64,000 bases of DNA from Paratinospora sagittata (Eukaryota; Streptophyta; Magnoliopsida; Ranunculales; Menispermaceae). Shown here in pieces: positions 10,710-22,804 of this stretch. Under the pieces are notes generated by a model, which was not told where the DNA came from, did no database searches, and saw only the letters and a list, made by a program, of their open reading frames with translations. A program made the position numbers and the translations under genes. The stretch lies in NCBI GenBank assembly GCA_035771175.1, contig CM069607.1, positions 11,342,501 to 11,406,500 on the forward strand, given 5' to 3'. Position 1 is the first letter of the stretch. Each line of letters starts with the position of its first letter.

Positions 10710-12869
10710 TGTAATACCCCAGAATTAGACAAAAAATAATATATGTCACAAGATAACCAATAGATAAATAAATTTCTATGCTTACAATATGATATATATG
10801 TGACAAGATGAGAATATTAGTTTTGAGCCCATGTTCATTACCAAATCCAAAGGTCCAAGCCTAATGTCAATTCAAGACCAATCTTAAGATCAAGCCCAAA
10901 TTCAAGTCCAAAAGATAAAAGATTCTAAGGCTCAAAGTCCAAGTCCAACACTATGTGTGAATTGTTGGTGGGAAAGTGGAATCCAAGTGTAAGGTAATGA
11001 TTTATTTGATGGGAAAGTAGATTACATGTGTAAGGCCATAACGTTTTGGTGAAATTTTAATTGTTGGGGGGGAAAATGGATTCCAAGTGTAAGACCATGA
11101 TTTATTTGGTGGGAAAGTGGATTACATGTGTAAGGCCATGATGTTTTGGTGAAATTTTAATTGTTGGTGGAAAAGTGGATTCCAAGTGTAAGATCAAGAT
11201 TTATTTGGTGGGAAAGTGGATTACATGTGTAAGGCCATGATGTTTTGGTGAATTTTTAATTGTTGGTGGGAAAGTGGATTACAAGTGTAAGGCCATGATT
11301 TTTTGGTGAGTTTTTAATTGAGTGGTGTGGATTGAATGAAACTAGTATAAAAAGAAGTGCCTCCCCCTCATTTCTTCCATCTCATGCTTCATTTCTCCTT
11401 CTCTCTTGGAGGCTCTCTCTTGAAAATCTTAATATGCTCTGTAGTTGCGGTTTTTATTGATCTTCCACATCAGAAAATATTTTCTAGAGTACTCTCCCCT
11501 CTCTTGAAGTATTTTCTCTTTTTCCCTCTAGAATTTCTCTCTCTAGAAATTCTCTCTTATCTTGAGACTCTCCTATTTGGGCATAGCAGAAGCTCTGGTG
11601 GAACACCAATCTTGCAAAATTGAAGGTGGAGATAAAGGCATAAGTTTGCATGTATTATGTCTTTTCATAAAGTTATCATGCACTATTCATTATGTCTGAT
11701 ATTCACTTACACCATACCATTTATGCATGTACCTTGATATATAGAATCCATGTGCCATACCATTACTCTGCTAAATTAGTAATTGATTTAATTAGCCATA
11801 CACAGCCTTGTCCCAAGTACTTTTGAATAGTAAACGGAAGGCAGCTTGCTGCTCTAGAAGAGTGGTATTTAAGCGAGACCATTGTGACTCCACTACTCAG
11901 CCAGGAGACTAGTCTGGTTGATTTTATTAAGAGTTATTCCTTTGGCGCAGCCTTGTGATATGTTACTATTCACGTATACGGTATTTTTTCCTATGACGTC
12001 CTGATTATGCACAATGGTGATGGCCAATCCTTATGACTATCATTTAGGCATCACCAAACATCGTTAAAATATATACCAGTGCATAACCTTTGATTTCACA
12101 TTGAAACACATTATAATAGGTATATGCCAAGGTTATGCACATGACGATATCCTTCCTTGGTCTTTGAAGCTTCACCTATGGATTGGTTATTGAAAATTTT
12201 GGCGCATGAGAGTTGCCCGTAGTGCATGAATGCCCACCTGATTGAGTCAAACCTAGGCGGTGCACCTTTGCTGTAAACTTTATTGTGTCAGCCAAAAGGA
12301 GATGTACGGATTGGGTTGTACCTTATTATTGAAATATTGGTTATACAAATTTCCATGGGGATGGACATATAGTATGAACCCAGAACAGATTTTCATGGAG
12401 ATGGACATCTATGTGTGAACCCAGGATGGTGCTTGGCAACGAAGCCTTACGTTACTGCAGGTTATGAGTGTTTACAGGTTAATGGTTAAATAAAGTATTG
12501 ACGATGTTCATGTTGTGTTTAATATCTGTGATTGTTATGCTCTCTTTATTAATTGTCATAATCCATGGAATATATGCTTGACCTACTGGGAGATAACTCA
12601 CTCCGTTGCTAACATTTTCAGAGCTTAGACGTTTTGGTCAAAAAAGAAAGTTAACAGGAGCTACGTGCTGCGCGAGGTGCATAGGGCACAGACGTTGACT
12701 TAGATCTAGATTGAGTTTTGATGTAATTTCGGTTGCGCATTCGTGTGTGTAAAATAATGTACCTCGTGTACTTTTGACCCTCTATATACAAAGAGGATGA
12801 ATAAAAGATCTATGTTGATGTCCAGGATTTTTCACACTCTGGTTCTATGATATGTTGCGGGGTGTGACA
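10710..12869 (+). mobile_element. Solo LTR (2.16 kb) with TSD ATCAA
   Basis: The LTR runs from TGTAATACCCC to GGGGTGTGACA and is flanked by the perfect 5-bp duplication ATCAA (10,705-10,709 and 12,870-12,874). It lies exactly between the copia protease motif DTGAS and the following residues MHMCSNF, so the target is certain. Blocks such as GCAGCTTGCTGCTCTAGA and CACTCCGTTG relate it distantly to the family-N LTRs. TATAAAAAG near 11,346 followed by a CT-rich leader marks the promoter. Confidence 0.95.
10965..11325. repeat. Tandem array with ~100-bp dimeric unit inside the solo LTR
   Basis: TAAGGCC recurs at about 11,031, 11,131, 11,230 and 11,288. Each ~100-bp unit is made of two related halves of about 58 and 42 bp that share GGGAAAGTGGATT and AAGTGTAAG. 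The array lies directly upstream of the LTR's TATA box. Confidence 0.8.
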
Positions 12870-14268
12870 ATCAATGCATATGTGTTCCAATTTCAGCTTG
12901 TTTGAACAACCTACCTTAGTATCTACACCCCACACCTATTTTCTTACCTGATGGCTCTACCACATTAGTGCATCATACTGGGAAGATTACCCTTCACCCT
13001 AAAATAGTTCTTACACACACTTTACATGTACCTAGTTTCAAGTTCAATCTTTTGTCCGTTGACAAACTTGCTAAAACCACCCGTCTTAAATTCATTTTTC
13101 TTGCAACACATTGTCTTATACAGGACCTGCAGACTGAAGAAGTAAAGGCAATTGGTAGATTAGTAGGAAGTTTATACATCTTGGACAAAACATGTTTTTC
13201 AAATGGTTCTTCTCACTCTTGTAACACTTTCTTGGCAATACCTGTGCAAATAAGGAATGAAGATAAGTCTTCTATACCTTCTACATGTAATACCTTTTGT
13301 TTCTCAAATAAAGTGTCAATTTCTTCTAATTTTTTGTGGCATACTAGACTTGGTCATGCTTCATATGATGCTTTGTAATATCCAAATTTCATTAATTCTT
13401 CTTTACCCAATAGGCATGTGTCTTGTGATATTTGTCCTCTTGCTAAAAGTCATTAATTCTTCATTTTGTTAAAAGTCATATACATACCTCTCATATTTTT
13501 GAGTTATTACACTTCGATCATTGGAGACCATATATGCAACCCTCAATTTTTGGAGCTCATTACCTACTTATTGTTGTTGATGATTTTAGTAGAGCTACTT
13601 GGACTTTTTTACTTTGTTGAAAGAAAACACAAACATATTTCCCAAGTTCCCAGGGCCTCATGTTTCAATCCCACTTGCCCAAATTTTTTTGGGTTGATTC
13701 CATATTGACAACTACTTACATCATAAATAGATTACCTACTTCCCTTCTTCAAAGGAAAACTCCCTATGAAATACTCCATGGAAAACCACCTGATTATAAC
13801 TCTCTCAAGTGTTTTGGATGTTTATGTCATGTTACTAATACACGACCACATAAAGATATATTTGCCCCTAGAGCCTTTAAATGTCTCTTCATTAGTTATA
13901 GTCCAGGTCAAAAAGCTTATAAAAGCTATGATCTTGACACTCATCAAATTTATATTTCCCGAGATGTCATTTTTCATGAATCTAAATTTCCTTTCGATTA
14001 CTACCTACACAACCTTCTACCAGCCCTTTACCTTATCTTCCATCTATTGATGATGTTAATGATAAACCCATTTCTTCTACACCACCAACATTACCTCCCA
14101 TATTAGTAGATTCTTCTTCTTCTATTGATTCTCCTTCTACTTAGAGTCCTCATGAATGCTCCATTGTTCCTTCTTCAAGTTCTCCATCTATAATTCCTTC
14201 TATAATTTCTGTTTTAAAACACTTAAACTGCTTCACCGTCCATTTAAGAAAACTCTGTCAAGACATCA
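12870..14268 (+). pseudogene. Copia (Retrofit-like) protease, GAG-pre-integrase and integrase remnants
   Basis: This is the continuation of the copia interrupted at 10,709. MHMCSNFSLFEQPTL follows the protease motif, then LHVPSFKFNLLSV and LWHTRLGHAS, which is the GAG-pre-integrase histidine motif, then a cysteine pair near CDICPLAK. Integrase residues are seen only in part: INRLP, TPYEILHGKPPDY, LKCFGCLCHV and YISRDVIFHE, the last belonging to the linker before reverse transcriptase. The integrase core between about 13,460 and 13,660 is degraded and partly deleted. The remnant ends near KTLSRHQK at 14,268; no reverse transcriptase follows. Confidence 0.8.
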
Positions 14269-14601
14269 GAAGCGTGCTCCTTCAGAAGGAGCACGCTTTT
14301 CCTTGCCCATAAATAAAATTTTCTCCTGGAACCCGTGAGGAGCGCACTTCTCTGAAAAATTTCAGAATGCTGCTCTTGGGGTTTTCACCACTGAAGAACG
14401 TGCGCTTCTCACCATTCCAAATGTTCAAAAATTTTCTAAGTGTCATTCCAATTTTACAATTTAGGTCTTAGGGTATTAATACACTATATTACACATAGTT
14501 ATACTATTTTAAGACCGAATACACACGTACATGTGTATAAATAGACTGACAATACGTATAAATCAACATACATGGTTGGCTTAAATGTACGGGGTGTTAC
14601 A
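14269..14601 (-). repeat. Truncated LTR fragment related to the LTR at 54,594-56,633
   Basis: On the minus strand it begins TGTAACACCCCG, a common plant LTR start. Its interior repeats AGGAGCGCACTTCTC-like phrases that are also prominent near 56,270-56,420 in the other LTR. The left edge has no TG/CA terminus and joins copia sequence, so it is truncated. Confidence 0.5.
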
Positions 14602-14900
14602 AGATCAGTGGTCGGGACTTCATGTGGAGAACCACCAAATTGATGTTGTTGGACCATGGTAATTAACGTTGGCTTCAACTTGAAATTGTTGGCATTGATT
14701 GGCATGCGCACAATGCCTGAATAGTTGTCATTGATGACTTGCTTGAAATAGTCTCGAAGAGTTAATTAATTGTTTGCAACATCCATTACTTTAATTCCAA
14801 TCTTTTTTTCCTTCCGAATGAGTTCTGTCAATTTCTGGATCGGAAGATAAAAGATCGAAACTTTTCTCTCTTTGCGTACATCGCTCGAAGGAACCTGTAA
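14602..14900 (-). pseudogene. Athila/Tat-like gypsy gag N-terminus (fragment)
   Basis: On the minus strand the residues INANNFKLKPTLITMVQ followed by QFGGSPHE are the hallmark start of the gag domain in Athila and Tat elements ('NNFE.KP..I.M.Q..QF.G.P.EDP'). The frame is cut at 14,601 by the LTR fragment. A primer-binding site of the right type lies about 110 bp upstream. Confidence 0.65.
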
Positions 14901-15004
14901 AAAAGAATAATAATAATAATAAATAAATCAAAATAATAAAAAAAATTCTAGATTAAAATCAAAGTTACTTGGTAACGATAGTAATAGGAATAGAGTTGAA
15001 TCAA

Positions 15005-15022
15005 TCCCTGACAACGACACCA
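15005..15022 (-). other. Athila/Tat-type primer-binding site
   Basis: The minus strand reads TGGTGTCGTTGTCAGGGA preceded by TTTT. Plant Athila/Tat elements typically have TGGCGCCGTTGCCGGGGA here. The differences are C-to-T and G-to-A changes expected from methylated-cytosine decay. Confidence 0.75.
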
Positions 15023-15029
15023 AAAACTT

Positions 15030-16490
15030 GTACGTGACCAACCGCAAGCATACAGTGTCAAGTTATATTATAACGATGAGAATCAGGTTATTGTCATCAA
15101 AGATCAATTAACACTCACTAATTACCATAATCATTAACCATAACTTTATCTAGATGATTAAATTCAAGAATAAACGTAATTAAAACAATTAATGTAAGCA
15201 GAAACTAAGAATAGCAAATACTTAAAATATAAAAAAAATCAATGGAGAGAAATTTTAGAGGTTCAACTTCACCAAACCTTCAACTATGTCTTGTATATAT
15301 ACTTTTTATTAATTTATTCTCCTAGTTTATAAGTCAAAAATCCGTTAATCTCTAACTTCCTCTCTCGAGTGCCAAGTTAGAACATATTCACACGATTTGA
15401 TTTCAACCTTTCAACAGAAACCAAAACCACGTAAACTTCTTACACTTGGTATTTTTTCCAAAAACTTCAAAGAATATTATAAATCTCTCGATTTTATAAT
15501 ATTTCTAGGTTATATCTTCCTCAATCCAATCCCAAGTTCCCTCTCTTGAATGTTGAACCCAAGATCTGAAAACATTCAATCTATGATCAGTAGATCAAAA
15601 ACATTAAGAACTGGAAAATACAAATAAACTATAAAAATTTATTAATAATAATCAAAATAAATCTAAAACATGGTATCTAGTTTAGGATCCATCTATCCTC
15701 TAGAAAAACAACTTAGTTCATCATTGAAATAAAAGAAAACACAAAAATATTGATGAACATTGTAAAATAAATAAGAAGAAACTAAAAACCCCATCGCAAG
15801 ATGTATAGATTCGCTCATTTGTCTCCAACGTCGCGCTCTTCACCTATTTTGATCTATTTTTCTTTGACTTGTTTTCCCCTCTATTGATCTTCAAAATCCT
15901 CTCTTAATGTTGCATTTAATGTTAGGAAGAAGTAGAAAAAAAAAACTGCATGCAATTTAGAGTTAAATTGACCAAGATACGGGCAAAATCCTACAATGTG
16001 TAGGATTTCAGAATCGCGGGGGCTACTGTTGGGTGTTGCAACACCTAGCAAGACTTTTTATGTGTTTCTCATGGTGTGTGGCATTGCAGTGCCATTATTG
16101 GGCGCCACAACACCTAAAACATGGCACATGCACTTTTCGCTTCATTTCTTCGTCTTTTTATCATCCTTTTCGCACATAGTTTTGATTTGTTTCTTCTCAT
16201 CTTTGCTTGGACACTTATTCATCACTTTAATATCACTTCAAAACCATCTTCAAACCTAAAAAATCAATCAGGAACTAAGTGTTAAACTTATCAAAACATT
16301 TACCTAAACTAACATATAAAAATGCAAACCGAAATAAACTAAATCGAAACTCTAACATAAAATGACATAAAACTTTAACATAAAATCTACCTAAACTAGA
16401 GCATAAAATGACATAAAATATAACATAAAAGACACCTAAAACTTTACTTATCAAATTATACCCCCAAACTTAGTACTTTGATGGTCCCAA
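15030..16490 (-). repeat. Probable LTR of the Athila/Tat-like element
   Basis: The region lies between the primer-binding site and the minus-strand phrase AAGTTTGGGGGTATAATTTG (about 16,457-16,480), which in these elements immediately precedes the 3' LTR. It has no coding frame. Exact termini were not found, so the limits are approximate. Confidence 0.45.
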
Positions 16491-17066
16491 GCAAAGGAAA
16501 AGCAAACTTAAAAACTATATACTACCACATTCTAAAACAAACAAAAATTTGGTTTGAAAGGTATGGACATAAGATGGCCTCATAAGCATGAAATATACTA
16601 ACTTCTAGGAAAATTTCAAAAGTATGAAAGATGTCTAGAATTTTAATTCAACCCCTATCATCATTGATTCTTAAAAATGTAAATACATAATCAATCACGT
16701 GAAGCCACGTGTACATCATATAGATAAAGGCAAGCAAGTGAAAAGCACATGATCTCAAAACATATTTTGAAATTGAACTCCATAGGCATATTTTTCACAC
16801 CACTCTCCACTAATGTAGATTTCACACCACTTGGAATCAACATGACTTCTATAGGTTGAAATGTAAGGCTAAGGTGAAAGGTATGATAAAAACTAGTAAT
16901 AATTAGGCTCAACACACCTTAAACATCTTTGATCATCTCCAATACATTACATAGAACCATAAGCAATATAACACATATACCCATATCTAATCGCTGCTAA
17001 AGCCCCAGATCCTACTAAGGGAAATGAGTTCCTGCAACCGGCTCCATATAGATAGAAAAATGCTTT
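16491..17066. other. Non-coding, AT-rich; probably 3' untranslated part of a Tat-like element
   Basis: No gene, RNA or repeat boundary is visible. Its position next to the AAGTTTGGGGG phrase suggests it is the non-coding tail of a gypsy element on the minus strand. Confidence 0.3.
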
Positions 17067-17331
17067 GGTGGTGTTTGGTAAATCTATTTGCAACCTCTAA
17101 AAAAAGTAGGGGGTAATTAAAAAAATCATTTTTTAGATTGTTTTTTAATTTTTTTTAACCTTTAATTGTGTTTTTAAAATTTTTTTAACCTTTAATTGAA
17201 GTAGAGGTATAACCTTTATAAGAAGAAGCAAAAAAAAAACTTTGCTTATTTAGTAGAGCTTAAACCTCTACTACAATTAGAGGTTGGTTTGAAGTAAAAG
17301 TAGAGGTTAAGTAGAGCTACCGAACACTACC
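17067..17331. mobile_element. Probable MITE (265 bp)
   Basis: The ends are inverted: GGTGGTGTTTGGTA on the left and TACCGAACACTACC on the right. The interior is AT-rich with two halves partly complementary around CAACCTCTA/TAGAGGTT. No clear target duplication is seen, so the superfamily is uncertain; the terminal sequence recalls Harbinger or hAT MITEs. Confidence 0.5.
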
Positions 17332-17412
17332 TTAATTAGTTGAGTTGAGTTGAGTTGGGCTAAGATGAGTTGGGCTAAGAGGATGTTGTATTTGTCTTTC
17401 TTTCTCTCTCTT

Positions 17413-17840
17413 TTATGACAATAGTTCGCTATGACAATAGTTCCAAATCTCTTTTGGTCTAATGCATTTGATGACCGCATGTGATATTGACTCAATCTCT
17501 AACTTGTAAATTTCACAAAACCTTGTGCCCATTATTTTCCTCTTCCACAAATTTTCATATGTCGGTTGTGCTTCATGGATCAATTTCGAAGCGAAAATCA
17601 TAACCTTTGGTGGGACTTGCAAGTGCCACATTTGGTGGGATTTGCAAGTGCCACATTTTGTTCCACATCTCTTTATATTACTATCTCTTTGAGAGTTTTC
17701 CGATTTATCACTTCATTCCATTTGCAGTCAGCATCCACTTTTAACACTGAAGAGGCCATTTTTTGTGAAATTCCATATTAGTTTTTCAAGTGGCTTCCTT
17801 CTACTTAGGTGGAATGTTTAGAATGTCATCTACATCCACC
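17413..17840 (-). pseudogene. LINE fragment: RT zinc-binding region
   Basis: The minus strand encodes WHLQVPPKVMIFASKLIHEA, ENLWKRKI and an ESISHAVIKC segment, the pattern of the zinc-binding domain that follows reverse transcriptase in plant L1 LINEs. Upstream (toward 17,840) a degraded stretch reads LIWNFTKNGLFSVKS, the normal preceding motif. A 25-bp direct duplication (GGGATTTGCAAGTGCCACATTT) interrupts the two parts near 17,609-17,660. Stops and frameshifts are frequent. Solo LTR B is inserted at its right edge. Confidence 0.75.
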
Positions 17841-17854
17841 TTGAGGAGGTTTTC

Positions 17855-19085
17855 TATAATACCCTAGGTTTGCACACAAAAAAAATAAAAAATAAAAAAT
17901 TAGTTGACCTTCGGGCACAACCCGAATGATGTTTGGGCACCCTTTTGGCTATAAAAGGCCCCCCCCCTTTGTTATTTTTCACACCAAATCACTATTTTTT
18001 TTCTCTCTCTCTCTCACTTTCATTGAGTTTTTCTTTTCTCTTTTTGAGACTCTCTCTTCACGGTGCAACGCGGTTCTGTTTGGGAGAAGGCACCAGTTCC
18101 AGAAGGAGTTTTTATCTGAAGGTGAAGAACGAAACATATGTTTGAGTGTCTTATGACTTTTATTAAAGTTTACATTCATTTATCATTATGTCTACTATTC
18201 ATTTATACTGCATTATTGTGTATAATGTTCATACATGTCATACCTATGCCTGTATATTTGGAGTTCATGTATTACACTATTACTATACCAGATTAGTGGT
18301 CAATCTGACTCAACCAGACTTAGTCTTGTCCTCAGTAACTTTAAAAAGTGAACGGGAGGCAGCATGCTGCTCTAGATGATTGGTACTTAAGTGGACCTTG
18401 TGTTCCACTTCTCAATTGGAGACTGATCTGGTTAGTCCTAATTGAAAGCTATCACCTTTTAAGTGATTATGAACATCCTAACTTTGCACGTGGTGATACT
18501 AACCTGATAAGAATCACCAGACGCTGCCAAATCCTGTCAAATGTTAGTAAAGACCGGACCTGCTCATGCATTGACATCATACATAAGCACCACCTAGGGA
18601 CGTAAGTTGTTCATGATCCACCAAATAGTTAGAAGCAAAGCTCACTATTCTTGATATTTTCTTGGAGAGGGACGTACAATGAGAACCCGAGATTTCCTGG
18701 GGATGGACATACATGTTGTACTATTTATGGTGCTTGTTGTGTATACATGATATTTGATTATGAAGTCTGTTTTATTAATTGTCATATTCACGAACTATTT
18801 TACCCATTGGGCAATAGCTCACCCCGTTGTTATCCAATTTTTCACAGGAGTTTAGGGTGTACTGGGTGGAGGTTTTTGGGCCTACATTTTATAACCCTTG
18901 TTAATTATAGGGAGATTTTGGGAGGATATTCCCTCAATCATATGTTGTACAAAAATACATTCTAAAATTAATGAAATCATATTTGTATTCAATTGTGTAC
19001 TTGCGCACTCGGTTATTGTTATAATGCATTCGTGCCCCGCCTGTGAGTGTTCCTCCTGTTTAGGCGCGTCTGGGCGGGTGTGACA
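17855..19085 (+). mobile_element. Solo LTR B, family N, TSD TTTTC
   Basis: It runs from TATAATACCCTAGG to GGGTGTGACA and is flanked by TTTTC on both sides (17,850-17,854 and 19,086-19,090). No internal sequence is present, so it is a solo LTR left by LTR-LTR recombination. TATAAAAGG at about 17,951 is the promoter TATA box. It matches the two LTRs of element C along its length. The first two bases are TA instead of TG, as in the 5' LTR of element C. Confidence 0.93.
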
Positions 19086-19090
19086 TTTTC

Positions 19091-19429
19091 ATTTAGTTTC
19101 CCAATATCCCAACTATTCTCTATCGTTATAAATTTAGCCACTATGCAATTAGTATATTGAGAAGGGGGAGATAGATCAATTTAAAAGTGTTAGGTTACGA
19201 GATCCAAGGGTCCTTTGACTTATGCACATTTACTCCATTTCCTATTCTCCATCGAGCCCTCAGCTCAAGCAGATTCCTACCCCAATCATACTCTACCAAA
19301 TTTGAGAATCCCCATTCATGGCTTGCACTTGCCAAAAGGTTGATCGAGGGAAATACTTAACTTTGAGAACTCGAGCCACTAGCGATTGTGGGTCACATAG
19401 AATTCTCTGCCCCTATTTTTCCAATGTTG
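19091..19429. other. Unassigned non-coding sequence
   Basis: No ORF, inverted repeat or family resemblance recognised. It lies between solo LTR B and a Tat-like LTR remnant. Confidence 0.3.
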
Positions 19430-21110
19430 CGTATTAACTTCACAATTAAAAATCATGCAAGTGTACAAGTCGCACAAGTAATAAATTTGCAAGAAAAAGT
19501 AAAGTATCGTCCCATAAGGATTAGTTACTAATTATTGAAATTGGTCGAATTTAACTATATTTGAAACATTTAAAAATGAGGCTAATTAATTAGCAAAAAT
19601 TAAATCTAAAAAACAGAAAATTCAAAATTAACGCGGTAAATGCGACAAAAGTAATTGAAAACAAGAACGAGAGATTTGGATTGAAGGTATGGGAGATTGA
19701 GACACTAGGGCAATGATTTCATATGCTAAATTGCATGAATTTCTCATTTAAAGATTAATTGGTGTATTTTTCCTAATTGAAAGTCGAACGACCTTAATTT
19801 ATTTGATATTCTTTCTCGAGCAATATTAAAAGTCTTACGAAATGCAAATTCTCTATCTCTTGATGACAATTAAAAAATTTAGCATGCTATTAAATTCTTT
19901 GGCTTCAATAAAGACTACGCAAACTCTATAGGTATTTCTTTATCTTATTGTCAATTTGTGGTTTATATTTCATCAAACATATAACATACGTCACTTCTCG
20001 GTCCTTAGTATACTAATTTCAAATCAAATGAATGTTGATCATAGATTCATAAGCATTAAACACCAACATGTAGACATCAATTGTAAGAACAAATACAATC
20101 AATTAATTATGTCAATTAAAAATTCATGAAGATTAAACATGCTATATCATTCATTCCCTAGTTAGTCAAGTTCATCCTTGAGGAAGAAACAAAATATATC
20201 AATTCAAGTGGCATATTCATTGTTGACAATTAACAAACAAAATTAAGATTAAAAGGTAAGAGATGCTCCCATTTGGTTTAAACTTTCAGCTCAAACAAAA
20301 GGATCATGTCGTAGCTTGTATTAAAAGCCCAAACACCATCCAAATGATTCCATTTGCAGCTCCATGTTTCTATCTTTGTTCCACCGTCCAGCCACCTTAA
20401 ATGACACGCACCAAAGAAACTCATGAAATTCAAGTCAAAATCAGAAGCAATCACCTTCAAAATGGGCAACTAGCAACCATTATGTTACTCCCAAATTCAC
20501 CGTCCAAGAGCAACTCATTTACCCACCAAAATGGACAGTACCTACTTGCTTTTCACCTTGAATTACCACCCAAATTAGTGCCGAAGCAAGTCAAAACCAA
20601 CCCCAAAATTGTTGCCACCAACTGCTTCTTTAATCAGCCCCAAGTGAGACCACCTAGAACTTATTTAATTCTTTAATTTCAGCGCAAAAAGCTCTCCAAA
20701 ACCAGCCACCTAGCTCACAAATTCACTCAAATTTTTCAGCTCATATCAAGTCACCGCCATCTAGACGAGAGAGCTCCCAATTGTCGCCTCACTTTGCTTC
20801 ATGTTCAGCTCCTAATTAAAAGTATGAAATTTCTCTCTTTTAAATGTCACCTCACAAATATTATGTCAAACAAGCTAAGTTTGTCATTCATGTATCAATA
20901 TTTTTAATTTTAACTTTATATTTCTTTAATTCCCTATAAAAAATATAAATTAACAAGAAATAGTCAAAGTTCATAATTAATATATAAATTTACAATTAAA
21001 TTATATTATTAAGCTTACTAATAGATAAAAAATAAAATAAATGATGTGTAAATTATAAACACATTAAATATCCCCAAACTTAATTATTTACTTGTCCTCA
21101 AAGGAAACCA
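19430..21110 (-). repeat. Probable second Athila/Tat-like LTR remnant
   Basis: On the minus strand it begins after TTGAGGACAAG...AAGTTTGGGGATATTTAATG (about 21,060-21,110), the 3' internal signature of Tat/Athila elements. It ends with TCCTTATGGGACGATACTT and ACTTGTACACTTGCATG near 19,455-19,535, which resembles the U5 end of such LTRs. No primer-binding site follows. The limits are approximate. Confidence 0.4.
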
Positions 21111-21192
21111 TAATGAGAATTGACAAATGGACTTAAATGGCAAGGATCAAGTGCCAAAAGGTTGAAAAAGTTTTTCTCAAAGATTTCTAATG

Positions 21193-21427
21193 CTTTTTTT
21201 ATTATTATTTAGAAAAATTTGGGTGAGGGTGAGGCTATACCCCAATTAAGGGCCACGGCATGCCATAAGCTTCAAAGAAGGCTTATAATGATACTTGCAG
21301 ATTGCCTGCTAAGGAAGGATACCTTTCAATTTAAGGGTTAAGGATGGCTAATGCAGGATTGAATCCTCGCCATGGTGAGAAGTTAAATCTATGAACCAAC
21401 TGAGCCAACCCTTCCTTCACCTCAAAT
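21193..21427 (-). mobile_element. tRNA-derived SINE (235 bp) with 10-bp TSD
   Basis: The direct repeat ATTTCTAATG flanks it (21,183-21,192 and 21,428-21,437). On the minus strand the head reads GGTTGGCTCAGTTGG, fitting a pol III A box, and about 45 bp later GAGGATTCAATCCTGC, fitting a B box. The opposite end has a short A/T-rich tail. This is the structure of plant tRNA-related SINEs such as Au. Confidence 0.85.
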
Positions 21428-21437
21428 ATTTCTAATG

Positions 21438-21842
21438 AATGTGACTCAAAAATGGTCTAGTATTATGAAAACAAGGCAATATTTCACATTCATGCCAATA
21501 CCACAACCTTTGAAAGAAGATGCGGAGATACCCTTAAAAAAAAAAAAAAAAAGAACCTCCCTGCGATAACATCCATTTTTCCCATGGCGTATTTGAAGAG
21601 TCTCTCTTGCCGTCCAAGAAGGAATATTCTAGTGGTAGGCCTCATCAATTCCCTTTTGTTCCACGAGCATAGAGAAATCTATCACTTCAACTCACCTGTC
21701 TTCTTTTGACCAAAAAACAAACATAGAAAAAGTACTTATCTTCAACCATTCAGCATCTCGTGATTAAAAATTAGGAGACTGATAGATCATCTATATGTTT
21801 ATTGTCTCTGCTATCCTTATCTTGAATGTGAGCTTGTGACCA
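21438..21842 (+). promoter_or_regulatory. Upstream region of the GST gene
   Basis: About 400 bp of unique-looking sequence precede the GST start. It contains TTTTGACC near 21,702, which matches the W-box core bound by WRKY factors, and A/T-rich stretches such as TCTATATG near 21,790 that could serve as a TATA box. A 17-A run lies near 21,538. These are motif matches only. Confidence 0.35.
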
Positions 21843-22172
21843 ATGGCGATGGCAGACCAAAAGCAAGAAGTAAAGCTTTTTGGAATATGGGAAAGTCCTT
21901 TCGTTCGAAGAGTGGAATGGGCTCTGAAATTGAAAGGAATCGAATATGAATACATCGAGGAAGACCTAATTGTAAGCAAGAGTGATCTGCTTCTCAAGTA
22001 CAACCCAGTTTACAAGAAGGTTCCAGTTCTCGTTCATGGTGGAAAACCCATCGCTGAATCACGTGTAATTGTTGAATACATCGAGGAAACATGGAAGCAT
22101 AATCCGCTTTTGCCAAAAGATCCACACGCCAAAGCCATGGCTCGTTTCTGGGCTCAATTTATCGACGAGAAG
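21843..22172 (+). pseudogene. Tau-class glutathione S-transferase, exon 1
   Basis: The exon encodes 110 residues: the thioredoxin-like N-terminal domain that binds glutathione, and the start of the helical domain. [19 protein letters not shown] contains the catalytic serine (residue 18 in W-E-S-P-F) typical of plant tau GSTs, which conjugate glutathione to xenobiotics in the cytosol. [17 protein letters not shown] carries the cis-proline and the E-S pair that contact glutathione. The exon ends FIDEK at a GT donor (22,173), the standard phase-0 intron position of tau GSTs. Two possible starts, ATG at 21,843 and two codons later, both suit. The exon itself is intact; the defect lies in exon 2. 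Confidence 0.92.
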
Positions 22173-22299
22173 GTACTAATTTAACATGGATCGGTCTTGA
22201 ATTGCATCATATATGTATATAAGAAATGCTATAAGGAAACAAAATACATACTCAAATCCATATCCAATGGAAAAATTGGGTATGCGTATATATATCTTT

Positions 22300-22699
22300 T
22301 GTTGTGCGGAATCGTGGTAAAGAATGAAAGAAAAAATAAGACAACAAATTAAACGTGGTTCGGCAAATTGCCTACGTCCACGGGAGGCAGCAAACTTGTA
22401 TTACTTCACCCTTAGGTAGATCTTACAGATTGGATCTCTTGAATTAGATCTCTCAAAATAGATCTCAGGAATAGATCTCACAGGAATAGATCTCACTGAA
22501 CATAATTTTCAAGATCAAAGTGAGGCTCTATTTATAGGAGTATACAGGGGCATTTTTGTAATTAAAATAATATATTTTAATACTATTATCAAACAATTCG
22601 GCGCAGCCCTCATGGGCGGCAGAATTGTTGATCGAGTTGGTGGCCGCCCTCATGGGCGGCCACCAACCAATTGGTTTCCCACTTTAGGTGGACCCCACA
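22300..22699 (-). repeat. 3' LTR of the Tork-like element
   Basis: Runs TGTTGTGCGG to GGACCCCACA (TG...CA). The minus strand carries CTCCTATAAATAGAGCC (about 22,525-22,541), a good TATA box. Near the end a GGGCGGC/GCCGCCC palindrome (22,612-22,663) is rearranged relative to the other LTR. Confidence 0.95.
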
Positions 22700-22804
22700 A
22701 ATCTCCACCTCCACCTCATGTGGAACAAGGCTCATCCACACCTGCAATCTCTCTACAGATAGCAAGCTTTCTTCAAAAAACTGTTGCTGCCTCCATTAGT
22801 GCCC

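Noticed and set aside
16691..16915. 74-codon minus-strand ORF
   Set aside because: No motif; it lies in AT-rich sequence that looks like the untranslated tail of a Tat-like element.
17926..18156. Two overlapping 70-76-codon plus-strand ORFs rich in Phe and Ser
   Set aside because: They lie in the transcribed part of solo LTR B and come from a CT-rich leader; the corresponding frames in LTR C are different.
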